Of a stretch of DNA of 25,960 nt, positions 19,545 to 25,960 are shown piece after piece; the stretch's first letter is position 1, and each line of letters opens with the position of its first letter. The stretch is from a virus. The notes beneath the pieces were generated by a model. It made no database searches, was not told where the DNA came from, and saw only the letters and a program-made list of their open reading frames with translations. Where the stretch lies: positions 1 through 25,960 of IMG/VR virus record IMGVR_UViG_3300032296_001844; one strand, given 5' to 3'. Both the position numbers and the translations under genes were made by a program.

Positions 19545-22381
19545 TGGCAATCAGAGACCTATTGGTAGCAGTTTTGCCGCCCGAGGGAGAAGGCTGGTAT
19601 TGCACAGTCGGCTTACGGCAAGAAGGCGATAAACCACCAAGACAAAACTTCTTTCAGACTTTGGCAGATGTCGAAGCTGAAGTGAATACGTTGGTAGCTG
19701 AGAAGTATGATGCTTATTTTGCATGTGCTAAGTATGAAGACCCTAAACAGGGACGCATTCAACCAAACGGCAATTTTATTAAAGCTTTTTGGATTGACGT
19801 TGATTGTGGAGTAGGTAAGCCGTATGAAGATCAAGCTGCAGGACTTAATGCTCTTAAAGAGTTCTGCCACAAGATTAAAATACCTTTACCAACCATTGTT
19901 AACTCAGGGCGGGGTATTCATGCCTACTGGAGATTACAGGAAGTAGTTGGTCGTAAAGAATGGAAGCCTGTAGCCGAGCGGTTAAAAGCACTATGCGAAG
20001 ATCATGGCTTTGCAGCTGACCCGTCACGCACCGCAGACAACGCCTCAATACTGCGGATACCTGAAACATTTAACTTTAAGCAAGACCCACCGCTTCCAGT
20101 AGAGTTACTAGCTGTATCTAAAGAGTTGCCGTTTGAGGCTATTAAACAAAATATTGGTGTATTAATTGCACCTGATTGGATGCCACGTCAACTTAACGAG
20201 ATGACTCAAGCATTACTGGGTAACAAACAAAGCCGATTTAAAACCATCATGATTAAAACCATGAATGGTCAGGGTTGCGCTCAGCTTGAAAACATTGCAG
20301 TAAACCAAGACACAATTGAAGAACCACTATGGAGAGCAGGCCTGTCGATAGCGGCAGTTTGCGTAGATAAAGATGAAGCAATTCACAGGATTTCACAAGG
20401 GCACCCTGAGTACTCGCCGGAGAACACCGAACGCAAGGCGAATCAAACCAAGGGACCCTATACGTGCCAAACCTTTGAAAAGCTCAATCCTTCAGGGTGT
20501 CAAGAGTGCCAGCACAAAGGCAAGATATCTTCTCCGATTCAGTTGGGCTCAGAGATTGCGATTGCAGAAGAGAGCACTGTTGTCGAAACAACGAAGGCTG
20601 GTGAAGAAGAGGTTTTTGATATTCCGTCATATCCGTTTCCATACTTCAGGGGCAAAAACGGAGGCGTATACGCACAGTTTAAAGACGAAGCCGGTAACAT
20701 AGACGCCGTAAATGTATATGAACACGATTTATATATTGTTAAGCGGCTACATGACCCATCTCGTGGCGAATGTATTTGGTTAAGATTGCACTTACCTAAA
20801 GATGGTGTGCGTGAGTTTGCAATGCCCGTCGTTGATGTAATGGCTACTGAAAAACTTAGAGATCGGCTCGGCTGGCATGGTGTAGTAGGTAATTCAGATC
20901 AGATGAAAAAAGTAATGGCGTACATTATTACGTTTACAAAAGAACTTCAACATAAAACAGAGGTAGAAATTATGAGAAATCAATTTGGTTGGACCGACGA
21001 TAACTCCAAGTTTATTCTTGGGGAGCAAGAGATTTCAGCAGGCAAAGTTAGTTATAGCCCACCGTCTGCATCAACAGGCACAATCTCTGAGTTTTTAAAA
21101 TCCACAGGAGACTATGCCGAGTGGAAAAAAGTTATACAGGTATATAACCAACCAGGGTTTGAACCACACGCATTTGCCTTCTTTACTGCATTTGGTGCAC
21201 CATTGCTTAAGCATTTAAACCTTAAGGGTGCGATTATTAACCTCATTAATAACACTTCAGGCACCGGTAAGTCTACGATTCTTAAAGCTTGCAATAGCGT
21301 ATGGGGGCATCCTGAAGAACTAATGATGCAATGGAAGGATACAATCAACTCCATAATCCACCGGATGGGCGTGCTCAATAACCTGCCAGCTACCATAGAC
21401 GAGATTACCAAACTTAGTGGGGATGCTTTTTCAGACTTAGCTTATAGCCTGTCACAAGGGCGGGGCAAGAACCGCATGAAACAGCACGACAATGCTGAGC
21501 GAGTTAATCATACTAAATGGGCAACCATAGCGCTATGTAGCTCAAATGCTTCGTTCTATGACAAGCTATCTGCCCTCAAATCCACCCCTGATGGCGAGTT
21601 TATGCGCTTATTAGAGTACAAAATTGACTTGACAAGTAACTTAACTAAAGAAGAAGCCGACGCAATCTTTGGCAAACTGTATGGTAACTATGGACACGCA
21701 GGGGTTGAGTATGCCAAGTATCTTGTTAGTGACTTAGAAGAAGCTATTGATTTAGTTCTGCAGATACAGCAACGGCTAGACAAAGCTATTGGATTGACCA
21801 GCAGAGAACGGTTTTGGTCAGCAGTTGTTGCATGTAACATTGCTGGCGCTTTAATTGCTAAAGACTTAGGCATCATAGACTTTGATGTTAAGAGGGTTTA
21901 TGACTGGATTGTCAAAGAGTTAGTGGTAATGCGCAATGAGGTCAAAACTCCTTTAGGCACACAAAGCAGCATCATTAACGAGTTTATTAATGAGCATCGT
22001 GCCTCAGTATTAGTTATAAACAACGAAGTAGATTCTAGGTCTGGCATGGAACAACTGCCTATTGTGGAGCCTAAGTTTAATGACTTGTTTATTAGGATTG
22101 AGCCGGATACCAAGAAGATGTTTATTAATGCTAAACAGCTACGTACTTATTGCAGCGATCAACAGGTCACCCTAAAAGACATTTTAAAAGGGCTTGAAAT
22201 TGACAAAGCCTATCTAGGACACACTAAGAAGCGCTTATCTAAAGGGACTAAAGTAGCGTCTGGTCCTGTAGATGTTCATATTTTTGACCTAAGCAGTCAC
22301 CATTTTGAGGATGCCGAACTGTATATACAGGCAGCTAAGAGCGTACCTGATGCTGATCCACGGGCTAAGCTTCAGAGTTAA
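19544..22381 (+). CDS. Primase-helicase fusion (archaeo-eukaryotic primase-like domain plus DUF927-type helicase)
   Basis: 945 residues. The N-terminal domain (to about 220) has FWIDVDCG with the metal-binding DxD pair (Asp85, Asp87) and SGRGIHAYW (Ser121, His126), then DPSRTADNASILRIPETFNFK: the signature of primase-polymerase-like AEP enzymes. A cysteine-containing segment (GPYTCQTFEKLNPSGCQECQHKG, about 300-330) may bind zinc. The C-terminal half is a DUF927-type ATPase: Walker A GTGKST (573-578), Walker B TIDE (617-620), then a helical part to the end. This pairs primer synthesis and strand unwinding in one chain, suited to the phage polymerase at 11653. The start overlaps the upstream gene by TAATG. 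Helicase direction and polarity are unknown. Confidence 0.9.
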   Translation: MAIRDLLVAVLPPEGEGWYCTVGLRQEGDKPPRQNFFQTLADVEAEVNTLVAEKYDAYFACAKYEDPKQGRIQPNGNFIKAFWIDVDCGVGKPYEDQAAGLNALKEFCHKIKIPLPTIVNSGRGIHAYWRLQEVVGRKEWKPVAERLKALCEDHGFAADPSRTADNASILRIPETFNFKQDPPLPVELLAVSKELPFEAIKQNIGVLIAPDWMPRQLNEMTQALLGNKQSRFKTIMIKTMNGQGCAQLENIAVNQDTIEEPLWRAGLSIAAVCVDKDEAIHRISQGHPEYSPENTERKANQTKGPYTCQTFEKLNPSGCQECQHKGKISSPIQLGSEIAIAEESTVVETTKAGEEEVFDIPSYPFPYFRGKNGGVYAQFKDEAGNIDAVNVYEHDLYIVKRLHDPSRGECIWLRLHLPKDGVREFAMPVVDVMATEKLRDRLGWHGVVGNSDQMKKVMAYIITFTKELQHKTEVEIMRNQFGWTDDNSKFILGEQEISAGKVSYSPPSASTGTISEFLKSTGDYAEWKKVIQVYNQPGFEPHAFAFFTAFGAPLLKHLNLKGAIINLINNTSGTGKSTILKACNSVWGHPEELMMQWKDTINSIIHRMGVLNNLPATIDEITKLSGDAFSDLAYSLSQGRGKNRMKQHDNAERVNHTKWATIALCSSNASFYDKLSALKSTPDGEFMRLLEYKIDLTSNLTKEEADAIFGKLYGNYGHAGVEYAKYLVSDLEEAIDLVLQIQQRLDKAIGLTSRERFWSAVVACNIAGALIAKDLGIIDFDVKRVYDWIVKELVVMRNEVKTPLGTQSSIINEFINEHRASVLVINNEVDSRSGMEQLPIVEPKFNDLFIRIEPDTKKMFINAKQLRTYCSDQQVTLKDILKGLEIDKAYLGHTKKRLSKGTKVASGPVDVHIFDLSSHHFEDAELYIQAAKSVPDADPRAKLQS

Positions 22382-22547
22382 TTGGCGTAATTTTGTGGTC
22401 GGCTCGTCGTTTTTTATACCGTGCTTAGACCACAGCCATGCTTTGGAACAAATCAAAAAGACTACTAAACGCCTTAAATTCAAGGTAAAAACCCAAATTG
22501 TTCTAGAGCGTGGGGTTACTGGGTTGCGTGTATGGCGTATTAGGTAG
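22350..22547 (+). CDS. Small hypothetical protein at the end of the operon
   Basis: 65 residues from ATG at 22350, overlapping the primase-helicase by 32 nt. GTG at 22395 is an alternative giving 50 residues. The stretch VGSSFFIPCLDHSHALEQIKK then VKTQIVLERGVTGLRVWRI looks like a small folded protein (strand, helix, two strands, rich in basic residues). Weak ribosome site, so the start is uncertain. It is the last rightward gene before the terminator. Confidence 0.58.
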   Translation: MLIHGLSFRVNWRNFVVGSSFFIPCLDHSHALEQIKKTTKRLKFKVKTQIVLERGVTGLRVWRIR

Positions 22548-22604
22548 TATCATACAGTCGTAGTTAAGGGTTTTGACTACATTTCCTTTAGGTTTTATTT
22601 GATA

Positions 22605-22630
22605 CCCCGCCCCCTCGGCGGGGTTTTTTT
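22605..22630 (+). terminator. Intrinsic terminator between convergent blocks
   Basis: CCCCGCC-CCCTC-GGCGGGG, a 7-bp GC stem with a T7 tract, ends the rightward operon. The leftward gene ends at 22629, so this hairpin also lies at its end, but on that strand the T-tract is poor. Confidence 0.93.
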
Positions 22631-25600
22631 ATTGTTCGCCGTACTCAAGCATTGGCAACAGCTGCGGTATGAGGTTCTTATTAAGTCCCATGCCACCAGT
22701 TATGTTAGCAAGCGCTCGGTCTTTGTACCGTTTTTGTATTGAATCAATCAAAGCATCAGGGTCTATCCTAACTCCTGGATTGGTTTGGCTAAACGTCACC
22801 ATTTTTTCAATTACTTTTGCCATCATATCTGCATCGCCAGTATCCACAGAAATAAAGAAGGCATTAAGTAAATCAGTGCGTCTATTCATTATGGTTTCAT
22901 TAGCGTTTTTTGTTTGAAACGCAGCTTGTTGTTTTTGCGCAACTCTTTCTGGAGAGAAGCCAAGCATTTGGGATAAAGCTTCACGAGCACTAATATCTTC
23001 TACTAAAGTATTGCCCTTAAGGGTTAGTGCCTGCCCATCAACCATATATCTAGTGCCGACCATAACGTTCTTAATAGCTGCTGGCATTAACGCTTCCATT
23101 GCACGCTCTGTATGTCCATCGTTAAAGCGTTTTATGGCTTCAGGATAGCTAACCAGTAATGCGCCCATAGACGGGCCTAAAGTATTAATAAACATATTTT
23201 GGACGTAATCTACTTCGCTTTGGCTCTTACGCACATCTGGGAACCACATGTCTGGTAAGTTAAGATTCATACGGTCGGCAAAATTTAAACCGGTTGCTTG
23301 TGATAGCAAGCCTCTGGATATTGTGTCTCCAGCAAAACCACCAAATGTTCTGTTAGCCCAGTTCTTAAACCAGTTTTCTGGGTCAAACGGCTCGTCATCT
23401 TCGCCAAATACAGCATGGAAAGCTGACGCCACACCTGAGAAAATAAACCACAACGGCATACCGGTTACGCCGGCAGTCAAGAAAGACATACCCATCATAC
23501 CAACAAAAGCATCACGAGCTTCTTTTTGAATCTCAGCCATTTCAGCTTTTTTATCAGCTAAAGCTTTATCAAGTACGTCTTTTGGAGCTTTTTCTAATTG
23601 TTTTCTTATTTTATCAAGCTCTATTTTTTCTCCATCCATATACGCTTTTTGGAACGTACGGAACATAAGCACGCACATATGCTGTGGGTACATCTTAAAC
23701 TGCAGTAATACGTTGGCAATGTTGCCACGGAAATAACGTGGTTTATTTGTCGTGTTGTAGTTAAACATGGTCTCTTGGGTAAGATCCCGTGCTTGGTCTA
23801 AAGCTGCCTCAAAAGCTGCGTCTGGAGACATTTTTTTATTGGTTATGTTTTTCTCGTAAGCCAACTCAAAAGAAGTCATGTAAGCAATTTCACGATTAAA
23901 CTTCTCAGCGGCATGGAATGGTAAGCTAGCGTAGTACATAAACTTCTGCCATCTACCGGTATAGTCTTCTGAGGGCATTTCTCCCATACTTACGGAGTCA
24001 TGTACCAAAGTAGTATCAATAGACCCTCTATTTACCCCGGCTGCGTATACATCAGCTAACGTTTTACCTTTTGGCAAATTAATTGTATTGGCGCCATCTT
24101 TAGTGTTTATATTGTTCAAAGACTGTAAATTAGCACGTGCTAAAGACAAAAACTCGTAACGATTGTTTTCTTCGTTTACATAGCCAGTACCGCCTAGCAT
24201 GCGTACATATTTAGATATTACTGTGCCAACACGTTTAGGACCACCATATTTTGCTCCAGCTACCGGCACAAATAAACCTGGAATAGCCATCATATTAACT
24301 ATTGCTGAAGCGGGAGCAGTCAAAAATTGTAAGAATCCAAAGTGCGTTAAGAACGTTGTTAACTTAGAATGTTTAGGGGGTTCAAGCACACCGCTCCTAA
24401 ATTGTTTAGCAAGTTCATTTGCAACGTCGCCGTAAACTGATTTTTCTTCAGTTGTCGGCATACTCATTGAACGTATCTTAGCGCCTTCAACAATATTAAA
24501 TAGGCTTGGCATATGTTGGAAGCGGGCACGCTGATATGCAATGCGCTCGTAAGATAAACTAAAAGCACGAAGCATATCTTGGCTAGGACCAGCTACGTTT
24601 TGACGATGTAAGAACATCTTCTTAATACTTTCGGAAGGCAGTAGCTCTAAATAGTATTGTCCAAAAGCATCTTTTAATTGATCTTGCATTGCAGCAATTC
24701 TGTCCTGCATAATTTTAGGATCAGTGCTTTTTAAAATATCCTCAGTAGTTTCATCAACTAAAGATTTAATTTTATTAAGCTGAGTTACTTCGTTTAATTT
24801 TTCATTTAGTACTTCATTAAATCCTTGACCAGGCCATAGTTCAGCAGCAACTTCTTCTTCGGTATACGTTCTTGTTTGTCCAGTATCTTTGTCTTTTATC
24901 TGTGTTTTTAAGAGACGGTTTCTTTGCTTCTCTAATTCAGCATCACGGGCAAAAGCATCTTCAAACTGCATAAATATTTTACCTTTACCCCTACCAACCA
25001 TTAAGAAGTAGTCACCAAAACGTTTTATTGGGAAATAAGGTCTAATAATGCTTTCTTCAATTTCTTTTTTAAAGTTACGCAATTTAGCATCAATTTCTTC
25101 TGGAGTCAGATTTTTAGCCGAGCCCGCTTCTCTAATTCTGGCTTCTTGGACTTGGACATACTCATTCATACGCCGTTCATAGAAGTTACGTACTTGTGTG
25201 TATATTTCAACAGCAATATCACCATCTTTACCGCTGCTCATTTCACGCCATGCGGTCTTTAAATTAGACTTGTCATATGCCTCTAGTTCCTTGGGCATAC
25301 CTTTTTTAGTAAGCAACTGCTGTAACTGAGGGTCTAAAATAGCTGGATCCATTTTTTGCATAGTGGCTTCAATCATTACTTTACCCATTTGCTCAGCTTT
25401 TTCTGGGTTATCTTGTAATAAATTACTCCAACGCCCAACAATTGGACCACCCTCTTTTAAAATTGCATTGCGGGTAGCCAACATAGCATCAACTTCTTTT
25501 ACGTATTCTTTGAGCTGCGGCATGTCGGCGCCGTATATGTCGGCTAGCTGGTCAACTGTAAGCGCACCTAATAGATACCTGCGGTATTGGTTATTTAAAC

Positions 25601-25960
25601 TACCAAAAAATTTTTTAAAGTTGCTCTTGTCAACATCTTGCCAAGTTGTGCGTAGCTCAATAAGCTTATCAATAAAGTTTGTACGCTCTCCAGTGTTAAG
25701 TTTAAAGGTGTTGTTAAACACACTCTTACTAGGAGACCATAATAGTCCAGGACCTTTGTTAGTAGCACTACCGCTATTAGCCGAGAACAATACATCTGCG
25801 TTCGCTAGCGTGTGGAACAACACATTGTCCATTCCAAACAGTTGGGCAACTAACTGAATAAACTTAGACCAAACGGACATGTCGGTGTTCATGGCTTTTT
25901 GCATTTGACGCAGTTCTTTTTGGAACGATGGTCGGCTAAACGCCTCTGCTATAAATTCAT
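22629..25960 (-). CDS. C-terminal part of a large polyvalent phage protein (incomplete)
   Basis: The leftward frame is open for 1,109 codons, from the window edge to TAA at 22629-22631. It continues past 25960, and the first internal ATG is at 25904. The open part before that reads EFIAEAFSRPSFQKELRQ. The protein is highly helical and charged, with two hydrophobic stretches (about 511-552, FLQFLTAPASAIVNMMAIPG, and 797-833, GMSFLTAGVTGMPLWFIFSG) and a central block around 714-755 (NKPRYFRGNIANVLLQFKMY) that I recall from LPD38-type domains of phage large polyvalent proteins. Such proteins are packed in the capsid and enter the cell with the DNA. No peptidoglycan hydrolase or RNA-polymerase motif is visible in this part. 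Residue numbers start at 25904. Confidence 0.8.
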   Translation of the reverse strand, partial: EFIAEAFSRPSFQKELRQMQKAMNTDMSVWSKFIQLVAQLFGMDNVLFHTLANADVLFSANSGSATNKGPGLLWSPSKSVFNNTFKLNTGERTNFIDKLIELRTTWQDVDKSNFKKFFGSLNNQYRRYLLGALTVDQLADIYGADMPQLKEYVKEVDAMLATRNAILKEGGPIVGRWSNLLQDNPEKAEQMGKVMIEATMQKMDPAILDPQLQQLLTKKGMPKELEAYDKSNLKTAWREMSSGKDGDIAVEIYTQVRNFYERRMNEYVQVQEARIREAGSAKNLTPEEIDAKLRNFKKEIEESIIRPYFPIKRFGDYFLMVGRGKGKIFMQFEDAFARDAELEKQRNRLLKTQIKDKDTGQTRTYTEEEVAAELWPGQGFNEVLNEKLNEVTQLNKIKSLVDETTEDILKSTDPKIMQDRIAAMQDQLKDAFGQYYLELLPSESIKKMFLHRQNVAGPSQDMLRAFSLSYERIAYQRARFQHMPSLFNIVEGAKIRSMSMPTTEEKSVYGDVANELAKQFRSGVLEPPKHSKLTTFLTHFGFLQFLTAPASAIVNMMAIPGLFVPVAGAKYGGPKRVGTVISKYVRMLGGTGYVNEENNRYEFLSLARANLQSLNNINTKDGANTINLPKGKTLADVYAAGVNRGSIDTTLVHDSVSMGEMPSEDYTGRWQKFMYYASLPFHAAEKFNREIAYMTSFELAYEKNITNKKMSPDAAFEAALDQARDLTQETMFNYNTTNKPRYFRGNIANVLLQFKMYPQHMCVLMFRTFQKAYMDGEKIELDKIRKQLEKAPKDVLDKALADKKAEMAEIQKEARDAFVGMMGMSFLTAGVTGMPLWFIFSGVASAFHAVFGEDDEPFDPENWFKNWANRTFGGFAGDTISRGLLSQATGLNFADRMNLNLPDMWFPDVRKSQSEVDYVQNMFINTLGPSMGALLVSYPEAIKRFNDGHTERAMEALMPAAIKNVMVGTRYMVDGQALTLKGNTLVEDISAREALSQMLGFSPERVAQKQQAAFQTKNANETIMNRRTDLLNAFFISVDTGDADMMAKVIEKMVTFSQTNPGVRIDPDALIDSIQKRYKDRALANITGGMGLNKNLIPQLLPMLEYGEQ

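Noticed and set aside
21155-21180. tRNA T-loop-like string on the - strand (GGTTCAAACC)
   Set aside because: It is inside the primase-helicase coding sequence and no matching acceptor or anticodon arm is found around it.
22560-22601. Possible promoter TTGACT (22573-22578) before the terminator
   Set aside because: A usable -10 is not present at the correct distance and transcription would run straight into the terminator.

Overview
The window looks like part of a double-stranded DNA tailed-phage (or prophage-like) genome with a Gram-negative host, probably from an aquatic setting. The reasons are densely packed overlapping short genes (many ATGA junctions), strong AGGAG-type ribosome sites, sigma70-type promoters (TTGACA-N17-TATACT), a phage replication set (family A DNA polymerase, primase-helicase fusion, SNF2-like helicase, several small nucleases), and the C-terminal part of a giant virion-type protein on the opposite strand. 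The host cannot be named from the sequence. No tRNA, rRNA, CRISPR array or insertion sequence was found.

Layout. (1) 1-2116: mostly non-coding, holding G-runs with a G-quadruplex pattern, a 21-bp-period tandem repeat, two small genes, several hairpins, a terminator and a cluster of GAACATT/TGTTCC repeats that looks like an origin or multi-site protein-binding region. (2) 2117-6015: small, mostly unknown genes behind two nearly duplicate promoters (1981-2021 and 2832-2872). (3) 6075-10742: an AAA+ MoxR-like ATPase, a VWA-domain protein with an HExxH motif, a ribbon-helix-helix-like protein, a possible DUF3150 protein and two unknown proteins, closed by a structured RNA-like segment and a strong terminator. 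(4) 10951-16406: a new promoter, then a VRR-NUC nuclease, DNA polymerase, Cas4/RecB-like nuclease, small membrane proteins and an HNH nuclease. (5) 16390-22547: SNF2-like helicase, a further promoter, a candidate ssDNA-binding protein, a small HTH protein and a 945-residue primase-helicase. (6) A terminator at 22605-22630 separates this rightward block from a leftward gene, at least 1,109 codons and open at the window edge, resembling the large polyvalent proteins of phage virions.

The most striking feature is a 29-bp imperfect palindrome, consensus GGACAAAGTGTC-N5-GACACTATGTCC, present ten times between 1569 and 10920 and not seen after that. Seven copies sit between a stop codon (or promoter) and the ribosome site of the next gene. 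Two run into the 3' ends of genes in different reading frames. Three lie away from gene starts. It resembles in concept the start-associated sequences of cluster K mycobacteriophages, but the sequence is unrelated to anything I recognise. Together with the duplicate promoters, the shared GGAC-AA-GTCC box at their -35 elements and three related small proteins (550-1194, 2117-2695, 2954-3112), it suggests a phage-specific control network over the left 11 kb.

How the genes may work together: the right part supplies replication and recombination (primase-helicase, polymerase, helicase, nucleases, ssDNA binding). The MoxR/VWA group probably acts as a chaperone-like remodelling complex on an unknown target. 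The small genes in 2-6 kb and 13.5-16.4 kb are likely host-takeover or accessory genes. Functions given without catalytic motifs are inference.
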